From contig JAUIEL010000224.1 in assembly GCA_030428825.1 (NCBI GenBank), positions 1 through 9,648 of the forward strand: DNA of 9,648 nucleotides, given 5' to 3'. The DNA comes from a bacterium. GTDB lineage: Bacteria; Planctomycetota; B15-G4; JADJEK01. Within the stretch, counting starts at the first letter, position 1; each line of letters begins with the position of its first letter. Below are positions 1 through 6,974 of this stretch, piece after piece. The notes beneath the pieces are model-generated. The model saw only the letters and a program-made list of their open reading frames with translations, did no database searches and was not told where the DNA came from. The position numbers and the translations under genes were made by a program.

Positions 1-312
1 CGCCGCGAGCCCGAGGGCCGCGGCGGCCGAGGCGAGCACGACCGTCCGCGCCGCCGCCGGGGTCACCTCGCCGGACGGGATCGGTCGACCGCGACCGAGA
101 CGCGCGTCCTTCTCCCGGTCCGCGAGATCGTTCTGCGCCATGCCGAACAGGAACAGCGCGAGCGACGCGAGCATCACCGCCGCCACCGCGGACGCCTCGA
201 CCGCGGCGCCGGCCGCGGCGGCGAGGGCCGCCCCCGCGACCGCGTCCGCCACCGGCGAGAGCGCGATCGAGGCCCGGACCAGACGGAGCAGACCGGCCGG
301 ACGCGTCCTCAA
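1..312 (-). CDS. UbiA-superfamily prenyltransferase, N-terminal part (partial)
   Basis: Last gene of the minus-strand operon. The first 104 codons are visible and the rest lies off the left edge. UbiA-family enzymes are polytopic membrane proteins that transfer a prenyl chain from a prenyl diphosphate to an acceptor. The visible part starts LRTRPAGLLRLVRASIAL, then has an alanine-rich membrane segment with SPVADAVAG and a second segment ending LFLFGMAQNDLADREKDA. The NDxxDxxxD core is the family's first Mg-diphosphate-binding motif, and the following RGRPIPSGEV matches the usual RPIPSG loop. No ATG or GTG lies at the front of the frame. A TTG at 312-310 overlaps the rseP stop as TTGA, the standard translational-coupling geometry, so I take it as the start. 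Nothing visible tells the acceptor (quinone, porphyrin, sugar phosphate or EboC-like). The family call is firm and the subfamily is open. Confidence 0.85.
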   Translation of the reverse strand, partial: MRTRPAGLLRLVRASIALSPVADAVAGAALAAAAGAAVEASAVAAVMLASLALFLFGMAQNDLADREKDARLGRGRPIPSGEVTPAAARTVVLASAAAALGLAA

Positions 313-2126
313 TCGAGCAGCCGCTTGATGTCGTTGTACGTCACGAAGACGAGCAGCGAGAGGATCACCACGAAGCCGAACACCTGCGAGTAGCCGAGGA
401 TCCGGTCGTTGACCGGCGAGCCCTTCACCTTCTCGATCAGGATGAACATCAGGTGCCCCCCGTCGAGCACGGGGATCGGCAGCAGGTTGATGACGGCCAG
501 GTTGATCGACAGGAGCGCGAGGAAGTAGAAGAGCTTCGCGAGGCCGCTCTCCGCGAAGCGGTACGAGACCTGGCTGATCGCGACCGGCCCGCCGAGGTTC
601 TTCGAGACCGAGAGCTGGCGCGACGCCATCTTCTTCAGCACGAGGTAGGCGTGCCGCGCCATGTTCCACGAGGCGTGGAACCCGGTCACGAACGCCTCGC
701 GCGGCCCGAACCGACGGACGACCTCGTCGCGCCGCCACCCGAACCCGTAGTCGCTCTCGACGATCGGGGCCGGCTCGACGGTGACCCGCCGCAGGCGTTC
801 GCCGTCGTGCGCGACGAGGTCGACCGGCGCGCCGTTCGCCTCGGCGATCCGCTGCCGCAGCGAGTCCCAGTCCGCGACCTCCCGGCCGTCGACCGACACG
901 ACCCGCATCCCGTCCTCGAGCCCCGCCCGCTCGGCCGGGGAGCCGGGGTTCACGAGGACCCGGACCGGCCCGCCCGGGAGGCCGTCGACCCACGGCACGA
1001 GCGCGACGTCGTCGGCGAGGACGTCCGCGAGCGGCGGCGGCAGGCTCAGCTCGAGCTCGGCGCCGTCCCGCTCGATCCGGAGCGACGTCGGCGTGCCCGG
1101 CTCGCGCGCCGTCGCCGCGCGGAGCAGGTCGTCCCGGTCGGAGACGGCGCGCCCGTCGACCTCGAGCAGCCGGTCGGCGACCCGCAGCGGCGCGTCCGCC
1201 GCGGCGAACCGACCGCGGAGGGCGCCGACGACGTGGATCGGCACCTGGATGCCGATGATCTTCCGCGCCGGATTCTCCTCGCGGACCGGGGCGACCGGGA
1301 CGTCGACCGTCCCCTCGTCGCGCGCGACGGTGAAGACGACCGGCGCGTCGGTCTGCGCGTCGAGGACGCCGTACCAGCCGCTCCGGACCGGGAGCCCGTC
1401 GAGGGCGACGACGCGGTCGCCCGTCCGGAGGCCGGCGCGGTCGGCCGGCCCTCCCTCGTCGACCTCGATCTCGTAGCGGCTCGGGCTGCGGATGCCGATC
1501 GCGTACGACCCGTTCTCCTCGGAGTACTCCGGGCGCACGGTGACGCTCCGGCGCTCGCCGTCGCGCTCGATCACGATCTCGGTCCGCTCGACGTCGCCGA
1601 GCGCGACCTCCAACGCGATGTCGGTGAAGCCGAGGACGGAGCGCCCGTTCACCGAGACGATGTCGTCCCCTTCCTCGAGCCCCGCGTGCCACGCGGGACC
1701 GCCCGGCTCGACCAGGCCGACCGCCGGCCGGAGCATCGGGACGCCGATCCAGAAGATGAGCGGGAACGCGACGAGCGCGAAGACGACGTTCATCAGCACG
1801 CCGCCGCTGTAGATGAGGAACCGCTCGCCGGGCGACCGCGACTGCAGCTCGTCGGTCCGGCCGGAGCCCTCTCCGGGCTGGTCGCCGGCCATCTTCACGA
1901 AGCCGCCGAACGGCACCAGGGAGACCCGGTAGTCCGTGTCGTCGCGGACGAACCCGAACAGGCGCGGACCGAACCCGAGCGAGAAGACCTCGACCCGGAC
2001 CCCGACCCAGCGCGCGCAGAGGAAGTGGCCGAGCTCGTGCACGAAGATGACGAGGCCGATCCCGACCACGGTCCAGAAGGCGTTGCCGACGTTCGAGAGG
2101 AACGCGAGGCTCATCGGCTCAGGCAT
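309..2126 (-). CDS. rseP: RseP-type site-2 intramembrane zinc metalloprotease with expanded PDZ region
   Basis: Site-2 protease of family M50 (605 aa) that cuts membrane-embedded substrates; in E. coli it cleaves anti-sigma factor RseA. HELGH (H30, E31, H34) lies in the first membrane segment (about 13-35). The second metal motif, NLLPIPVLDGGH, is at 547-558 with D555 as the expected ligand. Other membrane segments are near 103-127, 530-550 and 582-600. A conserved GGPVAIS sits at 512-518. Between segments 2 and 3 are about four PDZ-like modules (roughly 133-200, 218-280, 300-363 and 385-452); the third is degenerate. The E. coli protein has two and is about 450 aa, so this one is long. The start at 2126 has AGGAGG seven bases upstream, inside dxr, giving a 16-base overlap. 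M5 (2114) forms an ATGA overlap with the dxr stop and is the alternative. The substrate is unknown. Confidence 0.95.
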   Translation of the reverse strand: MPEPMSLAFLSNVGNAFWTVVGIGLVIFVHELGHFLCARWVGVRVEVFSLGFGPRLFGFVRDDTDYRVSLVPFGGFVKMAGDQPGEGSGRTDELQSRSPGERFLIYSGGVLMNVVFALVAFPLIFWIGVPMLRPAVGLVEPGGPAWHAGLEEGDDIVSVNGRSVLGFTDIALEVALGDVERTEIVIERDGERRSVTVRPEYSEENGSYAIGIRSPSRYEIEVDEGGPADRAGLRTGDRVVALDGLPVRSGWYGVLDAQTDAPVVFTVARDEGTVDVPVAPVREENPARKIIGIQVPIHVVGALRGRFAAADAPLRVADRLLEVDGRAVSDRDDLLRAATAREPGTPTSLRIERDGAELELSLPPPLADVLADDVALVPWVDGLPGGPVRVLVNPGSPAERAGLEDGMRVVSVDGREVADWDSLRQRIAEANGAPVDLVAHDGERLRRVTVEPAPIVESDYGFGWRRDEVVRRFGPREAFVTGFHASWNMARHAYLVLKKMASRQLSVSKNLGGPVAISQVSYRFAESGLAKLFYFLALLSINLAVINLLPIPVLDGGHLMFILIEKVKGSPVNDRILGYSQVFGFVVILSLLVFVTYNDIKRLLD

Positions 2127-3262
2127 CGGGTCGCCTCCTCCCGCGCCCAGGCGTCGGCCGCGAGGATCTGCTCGAGGTCCGGGTCGGCGACGTCCTCGAG
2201 CGCGTCGAGGACCCGCGCCGCCGTCTCCGAGATCCGGTCGAAGCGGGTCGCGCCGTCGAGGAAGGCGGCGACCGCGACCTCGTTCGCCGCGTTCAGCGCC
2301 GTCCCCGACAGCCCGAGCGTCCGGGCGACCGCGTGGCCGAGGTCGAGGGCGGGGAAGCGGACCGCGTCCGGCGGCTCGAACGAGAGCGCCGAGAACTGCT
2401 CGATGTCGAAGTACGAGCTCGACGTCTCGACGCGCTCCGGGTAGCCGAGGGCGTGGCGCACGGGGACCGTCATGCTCGGCGTCCCGAGCTGGGCGAGGAT
2501 CGACCCGTCGACGAACTCGACCATCGAGTGGACGATCGACTGGCGGTGGACGAGCACCTCGATCGCCTCGGCGGGGACGTCGAACAGCCAGCGCGCCTCG
2601 ACGATCTCGAGCGCCTTGTTCATCATCGTGGCGGAGTCGATCGTGATCTTCCGGCCCATCTCCCAGGTCGGGTGCCGGAGGGCGTCCTCGGGGCGGACGT
2701 CCGCGAACGACCCCGCCTCGCGGTCGACGAACGGACCGCCCGACGCGGTCAGGAAGATCCGCCGGACCGCCCGCGCGTCCTCGCCGTGGATCGCCTGGAA
2801 GATCGCGGAGTGCTCGCTGTCGACCGGGACGATCGCGGCGCCGGACGCGGCCGCGGCGCGGGTGATGAGGTTCCCCGCCATCACCAGCGCCTCCTTGTTG
2901 GCGAGGAGGAGGCTCGCCCCGCGCGTGACCGTCTCGAGGCTCGACGCGAGGCCGGCGGCGCCGGTGATCGCGGCGAGGACGAGGTCCGGCGAGGTCGCGC
3001 GGAGCGCCTCGACGGCGACGTCGTCCCCCTCGATCACCTCGATCCCCGACGGCGCCAGCGCCTCGCGCGCGCGGCCGGCGGCGGCGCGGTCGACGAGGCC
3101 GACGAGTTCGGGGCGGAACCGGCGCGCCAGCTCGACCATCCGCGCGTCGTTCGAGTGCGCCACCATCGAGACGACGCGGTGCGTGTCCGGCAGCTCCTCG
3201 AGGACCTTGAACGTGCTGTCGCCGACCGAGCCGGTGGCGCCGAGGACGGAGACCGTGCGCAT
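2111..3262 (-). CDS. dxr: 1-deoxy-D-xylulose 5-phosphate reductoisomerase
   Basis: Catalyses the NADPH-dependent conversion of 1-deoxy-D-xylulose 5-phosphate to 2-C-methyl-D-erythritol 4-phosphate, the committed step of the MEP isoprenoid pathway, in the cytoplasm. The product is 383 aa, close to the usual 390-400. The NADPH loop GATGSVG is at residues 8-14 and LLANKEAL at 119-126. The metal ligands D148 and E150 lie in PVDSEHSA, and E219 in the MNKALE stretch. LTASGG is at 171-176, the flexible-loop segment HPTWEMGRK at 197-205, and VHRQSIVHSMVEF follows. All key residues are present, so the enzyme should be active. The reading frame stays open far upstream, but the conserved N-terminus begins at MRTVSVLGATG. 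An AAAGGA lies four bases before that ATG. It is the first gene of the operon with rseP and the UbiA-family gene, a common bacterial neighbourhood. Confidence 0.97.
   Translation of the reverse strand: MRTVSVLGATGSVGDSTFKVLEELPDTHRVVSMVAHSNDARMVELARRFRPELVGLVDRAAAGRAREALAPSGIEVIEGDDVAVEALRATSPDLVLAAITGAAGLASSLETVTRGASLLLANKEALVMAGNLITRAAAASGAAIVPVDSEHSAIFQAIHGEDARAVRRIFLTASGGPFVDREAGSFADVRPEDALRHPTWEMGRKITIDSATMMNKALEIVEARWLFDVPAEAIEVLVHRQSIVHSMVEFVDGSILAQLGTPSMTVPVRHALGYPERVETSSSYFDIEQFSALSFEPPDAVRFPALDLGHAVARTLGLSGTALNAANEVAVAAFLDGATRFDRISETAARVLDALEDVADPDLEQILAADAWAREEATRCLSR
2134..2139 (-). promoter_or_regulatory. Ribosome binding site fixing the rseP start
   Basis: AGGAGG on the minus strand, seven bases before the ATG at 2126 and inside the last codons of dxr. 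It favours 2126 over the ATG at 2114 (residue 5), for which it would be 19 bases away. Confidence 0.65.
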
Positions 3263-3349
3263 CGAATCCTTTCCACGAGGGAGCGCGAGCCGAGGATAGC
3301 CGCCCGCCCCCGATAAGATCCCCCCTTTTCGACGCGCGAGGAGGCCCGC
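3263..3349. promoter_or_regulatory. Divergent dxr / NUDIX intergenic region
   Basis: These 87 bases separate two divergently read genes and should hold both promoters. On the plus strand TAAGAT (3314-3319) is a possible -10. On the minus strand TATCCT (3293-3298) is a possible -10 for dxr. Neither has a convincing -35 partner, so I name the region without assigning exact promoter sites. A strong ribosome binding site, GAGGAGG at 3338-3344, serves the NUDIX gene. Confidence 0.4.
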
Positions 3350-3913
3350 ATGTGGGTGCGGAAGGCGAGTTTCTGCCCGCTCTGCGGCGCTCCGCTGACG
3401 GAGCGGCCGATCGAGGACCGCCCGCGCAAGTGGTGCGGGGCGTGCCGGTTCGTGCTGTACGAGAACCCGGCCGCGGCGGCCGCCACGCTGGTGCTCGACG
3501 GGTCGCGGGTGGTGCTGACCCGCCGCGCGACCGCCCCGTATCGCGGGACCTGGACGCTCCCCGCGGGCTACCAGGAGGTCGACGAGACCCCGGTCGAGAC
3601 GGCGGTCCGGGAGACGCGCGAGGAGACCGGGTTGGAGGTCGAGGCGTTCGGCCTCTACGACCTCCTGTACACCGACGACGACCCGCGCAAGAAGGGGATC
3701 CTCGCCGTCTACCTCTGCCGGCCCGTGGGGGGTGAGCTCCGCGCGGCCGACGACGCGGACGACGCGCGGTGGTTCGAACTCGGCGCCCTCCCGACGCCGA
3801 TCGGGTTCGTGAACAACCGCCGGGTGCTCGAGCGCGTCGCGCGCGAAACGCGCGCGGGCCGGCTCGTCTACGTTCCCGTCGATTCGACGGCCCGGACGGA
3901 GCCGGGCGCGTAG
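3350..3913 (+). CDS. NUDIX hydrolase with N-terminal zinc ribbon
   Basis: A 187-aa NUDIX-family hydrolase, a class that cleaves nucleoside-diphosphate-linked compounds such as ADP-ribose or NADH. Residues 9-32 form a four-cysteine zinc ribbon (CPLC at 9-12, CGAC at 29-32), followed by the usual YENP. The Nudix box runs from G73 to L95 and fits the consensus exactly: G73, E79, then REtREETGL at 87-95, which carries the metal-binding glutamates E91 and E92. The ribbon plus COG1051-like core suggests an ADP-ribose-pyrophosphatase-like enzyme, but substrate cannot be read from these motifs. The start is set by GAGGAGG five bases before the ATG. It is divergent from dxr. A 6-bp GC hairpin (3890-3907) overlaps the 3' end without a T-run, and a separate promoter follows, so it is probably its own transcription unit. 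Confidence 0.92.
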   Translation: MWVRKASFCPLCGAPLTERPIEDRPRKWCGACRFVLYENPAAAAATLVLDGSRVVLTRRATAPYRGTWTLPAGYQEVDETPVETAVRETREETGLEVEAFGLYDLLYTDDDPRKKGILAVYLCRPVGGELRAADDADDARWFELGALPTPIGFVNNRRVLERVARETRAGRLVYVPVDSTARTEPGA

Positions 3914-3949
3914 AAAGGACCGTCCCCGCCGGCCCCGCGCCGACTCGGT

Positions 3950-3978
3950 TTGACTCCCGGCGCCGGGGTACCTAGACT
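3950..3978 (+). promoter_or_regulatory. Sigma70-like promoter for the hydrolase-like gene unit
   Basis: TTGACT at 3950-3955 (five of six to the -35 consensus), a 17-base spacer, then TAGACT at 3973-3978 (four of six to the -10 consensus). Transcription would start near 3985, giving a leader of about 42 bases to the ATG at 4027. The spacer holds the perfect 12-bp palindrome CCCGGCGCCGGG (3956-3967), which could be an operator or chance in GC-rich DNA. Confidence 0.55.
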
Positions 3979-4026
3979 CCCATTCTGGAACGACTTGTGC
4001 CACGACAGCCTGACCGGAGCTTCTCG

Positions 4027-5370
4027 ATGAAGCGGACCTTGCTCCTCCTGCTCACCCTCGCCGTCCTCCTTCCGACCGCACCCGCCACGGAAGCGACGCC
4101 GCTCCTGAAGGACCGGGAGGTGCAGAAGCTCGCCGACCTGTTCGCCGACTACTTCCGCTCCCGGGCGGAGGAGGACTACAAGGCGATGAACAAGTCGTTC
4201 GAGAAGCTGGAGAAGCAGCTCGCGTCGACGGCGCGGTCGAAGAAGGTCGACTCTCTCCTCGTCAGCCCGGTCGACCTCCGCGCCGCCTTCAGCGCGCCGA
4301 TGTTCCCGGACAAGCGGCCCAAGAAGGGGTTCCTGACCGAGCGGAGCGCCGAGTTCCCGCTCGCGGCCGGCCAGGTCATGAAGGTCGACTACCTCCTCCA
4401 GCTGCCGAAGGGGTACCGGGCCGACACCCCGTCCCCGTGCATCCTGGTCCTCCCGCCGGCGAAGGAGCGCCTCGACCAGCTCAAGAACTGGGCGGAGAAG
4501 GCGTACCCCGACGCGCTGACCGAGACCGCGATGGTGGTCATCCCGTATCGCGAGAGCGGGAACATCGACTGGATGTCCGAGGAGGGGCGCCAGCTCGCGT
4601 TCTTCGCGTTCACGGACGTCTACAAGCAGTACCACGTCGATCGTCTGAAGCTGTTCCTCGAGGGGCACGGGCCGACCGGCCCGGCGGCGGTCGACTTCGC
4701 GTCGGCGCTCCCGACCCTCTTCAGCGGGGTCGTCCTCCGCTCGTTCGACCAGGCGCCGGACACCGCGCTGCTCGGGAACGCCGATCACCTCCCGTTCCTC
4801 CTCCTCTCCGCGGGCGAGGACGACGCGAAGAAGCTCGTCGCCGAGTTCGCGGACGACGCGAAGGCGAAGGGCGTCCATGCCGAGGTGGTCGACGCCACGA
4901 TCGGGGAAGACGGCGCCGCCGACGAGGCGTCGATGGCGAAGGTCGCCGAGTTCCTCACCGGGACGCGGAAGGACGTGGCGCCGAAGCGGGTGACGATCAC
5001 CGTCCCGACCGTCGTCCAGTCGAGCAGCTACTGGATCAGCCTCGCCCACCCCGACCAGCTCTTCGACCCGGACAAGCCGATCTCGGTCGAGGCGGAGGTC
5101 TTCTCGGAGTCGAACGAGTTCCGGGTGAAGACGCCGCCGAGCGTCCTCGGCTTCACGATCTACCTGAACGACGAGCTCGTCGACATGGGGAAGCCGATCA
5201 AGGTCGTCCACACCGTCGTCACGGAAGAGGGCGAGGGGGAGGCGAAGACGCTGTTCGAGGGGACGAAGGCGCGCAGCTTCGAGTTCGCGCTGCAGAGCTG
5301 GTTCCTGAACCTCTCCGGCAACCTCGGCGAGGTGTACACCAACTCGATCGACGTCGAGGTCCCGCAGTAA
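4027..5370 (+). CDS. Secreted alpha/beta-hydrolase-like protein, probably catalytically inactive
   Basis: A 447-aa protein with a signal peptide (MKRTLLLLLT... to about residue 23), so exported. The middle resembles planctomycete esterase / PHB-depolymerase-like proteins: a strand PCILVLPPA (137-145), a strand VVIPYRE (170-176), VDRLKLFLEGHG before the expected nucleophile elbow, and SAGEDD at the acid position. Where the family has G-H-S-x-G-G, this protein has G213-H214-G215-P216-T217-G218, with no serine. The loop that normally supplies the histidine (about 290-303) has none. The C-terminal part (about 320-447, with YWISL and YLNDELVDMGKPIKV) resembles the beta domain of those proteins. 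I infer a non-enzymatic, perhaps binding, role. A charged helical stretch (about 28-72) precedes the core. The start at 4027 has GGAG seven bases upstream and puts the signal peptide first; a GTG at 3997 would add ten residues and sits too close to the predicted transcription start. Confidence 0.75.
   Translation: MKRTLLLLLTLAVLLPTAPATEATPLLKDREVQKLADLFADYFRSRAEEDYKAMNKSFEKLEKQLASTARSKKVDSLLVSPVDLRAAFSAPMFPDKRPKKGFLTERSAEFPLAAGQVMKVDYLLQLPKGYRADTPSPCILVLPPAKERLDQLKNWAEKAYPDALTETAMVVIPYRESGNIDWMSEEGRQLAFFAFTDVYKQYHVDRLKLFLEGHGPTGPAAVDFASALPTLFSGVVLRSFDQAPDTALLGNADHLPFLLLSAGEDDAKKLVAEFADDAKAKGVHAEVVDATIGEDGAADEASMAKVAEFLTGTRKDVAPKRVTITVPTVVQSSSYWISLAHPDQLFDPDKPISVEAEVFSESNEFRVKTPPSVLGFTIYLNDELVDMGKPIKVVHTVVTEEGEGEAKTLFEGTKARSFEFALQSWFLNLSGNLGEVYTNSIDVEVPQ
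5356..5369 (+). promoter_or_regulatory. Ribosome binding site and GTA at the expected start of the synthase-like gene
   Basis: GAGG at 5356-5359 lies seven bases before GTA at 5367-5369. That GTA overlaps the preceding TAA stop (5368-5370) exactly as a GTG would overlap TGA in the common four-base coupled arrangement. One change, A to G at 5369, would create both GTG and TGA. The layout points to this codon as the ancestral start. Confidence 0.5.
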
Positions 5371-6974
5371 ACGGTCCTCCTCCGGCTCCGCCGCCCGCCG
5401 ACCTCCCCGGACCGCTGGCGGCGTCGGCGGCGGCGTTCCTCGCCGGCGCCGGCGTCCTGGCGCTCGAGATCACGGGCGCGCGGGTCTTCATCCCGTGGTT
5501 CGGCTCGTCCATCCTCGTCTGGTCGAACGTCATCGGCGTCACCCTCGCGTCGGTCGCCGTCGGCAACCTCCTGGGGGGACGCCTCGCCGACCGCCGACCC
5601 CGCGTCGGCCTCCTCGCCGCCCTCCTCGCCGCCGCCGCCGCGCTCGCCGCCGCCGTCCCGCACGTCGTCCCGTGGCTCGCCGGCCGCTACCTGCCGCCGG
5701 GGCTCGGGTTGGACGTCTCGTTCGCCCTCCTCGGCCGCGCGTCCCTCCTCGTCGCGCTCGTCGCGCTCGGGCCGCCGCTGGTCCTCCTCGGCGCGGCGAC
5801 GCCGTTCCTGGTCCGGGGCGCGACGCGGGACGGGCGCGTCGGCCGCGCCGCCGGCCTCGTCTCGGGGACCGCGACCCTCGGGAGCCTGGTCGGCACCTGG
5901 CTGCCGGTGCACGTCCTCGTCCCGGCGATCGGGTCGGCCTGGACCTGCGCCGTGGCCGGCGGGGCGGTCGGCGCGGCGGGGCTCGTCTGCTGGCTCGGCG
6001 CGCGGCCGCGGACGAAGGGAGGCGCGGCCGCCCTCGGCCTGGCGGGGCTCGCGATCGTCGGGCTCGGCGTCGCCGCCGAACGCGGCGTGGGGCGCCCGGT
6101 GGGGGAGGGGACCGAGGTCCTGGCCGAGCTCGAGACCCGTTACCAGTACGCCCGCGTCGAACGGGAGGGGGACCGGACGATCCTTCGCCTGAACGAGGGG
6201 CTCGACTCGTTCCACTCCCTCACCGTCGACGGAGAGCTCCTGACCGGGGCGTACTTCGACCAGTACGGACTCTTCCTGCCGCGCGAGGCGCCCGACGGCC
6301 GCGTCGACGTCGCCGTCCTCGGCCACGCGGCGGGGACGATCGCGCGCCAGCTCCTCGCGCTCGATCCGGAGCGGCGCGTCCACGTGACCGGCGTCGAGCT
6401 CGATCCGCGGGTCGCGGAACTCGGCGCGCGTCACTTCGGGCTGCCGGCGGACGACGACCGCCTCGACGTCGTCACCGGTCAGGACGCCCGCGTCTACCTC
6501 GACCGAACCGACCGGACGTTCGACCTGATCGTCGTCGACACGTACGTCGACCAGGTGTACGTCCCGTTCCAGACCTGCTCCGTCGAGTTCTTCGCCTCTG
6601 CGCGCGATCGGCTCGCCCCGGGCGGCGTGTTGACCGCGAACCTGAGCGGCTTCACGGTGCGGGACGCGCCGGTCGCCGCGATCCGGGACACCGCGGCCCG
6701 TGTCTTCGGCGAGGTCGCGCTCCTCCGCGTGGCCGGGGGGCGGAACTTCGTGCTGGTCGCCGCCCGCGACGCGGCCCCACCCGACCCCCGGGCGCGGACG
6801 CACCCCGCGCCGCTCGCCTCGCTCGCCGAGGCGGCCGCGCGCCCCGGGGCGTGGCTCGTCTTCGAGGACGCCCCGGGAAACCACGTCCTGACCGACGACC
6901 GATCGGACATCGAGAAGCTGGCCGACGCCGACCTGCTGGAGAAGTCGCGCCGGCAGCTCGAGGGGGCGCGATGA
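5367..6974 (+). CDS. Polytopic membrane protein fused to a spermidine-synthase-like domain
   Basis: About 535 aa. After a Pro-rich N-terminus, residues 20-235 form a hydrophobic multi-pass region beginning AFLAGAGVLALEITGARV and ending its first part with NLLGGRLADR, the signature of membrane-fused 'spermidine synthase' proteins. Residues 250-470 carry a Rossmann aminopropyltransferase-like domain: nucleotide loop VAVLGHAAGT (315-324), acidic ribose-binding VELDP with E344, GQDARVYL (371-378), VVDTYVD with D391, then VPFQTCSVEFF and LAPGGVL. The loop lacks the GGGDGG of true spermidine synthases and the SDP after the catalytic Asp is absent, so polyamine synthesis is doubtful. No ATG, GTG or TTG lies in frame near the front; I place the start at GTA 5367. 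A CTG at 5415 is the alternative. The 3' end overlaps the TPR gene as ATGA. Domain call firm, start and substrate uncertain. Confidence 0.82.
   Translation, partial: VNGPPPAPPPADLPGPLAASAAAFLAGAGVLALEITGARVFIPWFGSSILVWSNVIGVTLASVAVGNLLGGRLADRRPRVGLLAALLAAAAALAAAVPHVVPWLAGRYLPPGLGLDVSFALLGRASLLVALVALGPPLVLLGAATPFLVRGATRDGRVGRAAGLVSGTATLGSLVGTWLPVHVLVPAIGSAWTCAVAGGAVGAAGLVCWLGARPRTKGGAAALGLAGLAIVGLGVAAERGVGRPVGEGTEVLAELETRYQYARVEREGDRTILRLNEGLDSFHSLTVDGELLTGAYFDQYGLFLPREAPDGRVDVAVLGHAAGTIARQLLALDPERRVHVTGVELDPRVAELGARHFGLPADDDRLDVVTGQDARVYLDRTDRTFDLIVVDTYVDQVYVPFQTCSVEFFASARDRLAPGGVLTANLSGFTVRDAPVAAIRDTAARVFGEVALLRVAGGRNFVLVAARDAAPPDPRARTHPAPLASLAEAAARPGAWLVFEDAPGNHVLTDDRSDIEKLADADLLEKSRRQLEGAR

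Noticed and set aside
453..2444. 663-codon open frame on the plus strand across rseP and the end of dxr
   Set aside because: It is antisense to two clear genes, Arg/Asp-rich, without any domain; in GC-rich DNA such frames are shadows of the codon bias.
3890..3907. Terminator for the NUDIX gene
   Set aside because: The 6-bp GC hairpin lies inside the coding end and lacks a T-run; stems this short are expected by chance at this GC content.
3263..4003. Upstream extension of dxr to 630 residues
   Set aside because: The conserved Dxr N-terminus begins at 3262, and the extension runs antisense through the NUDIX gene.
3868..5211. 447-codon minus-strand frame over the hydrolase-like gene
   Set aside because: Composition is almost wholly Arg/Glu/Asp/Leu with no motif, and the opposite strand has a signal peptide, ribosome binding site and promoter.
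4437..5366. Upstream extension of the synthase-like frame into the hydrolase-like gene
   Set aside because: The translation there is low-complexity Arg/Gly-rich and out of frame with a real gene; recognisable protein starts only near 5367.
5160..6884. 574-codon minus-strand frame over the synthase-like gene
   Set aside because: It is a shadow frame; the plus strand encodes recognisable membrane segments and SAM-type motifs.
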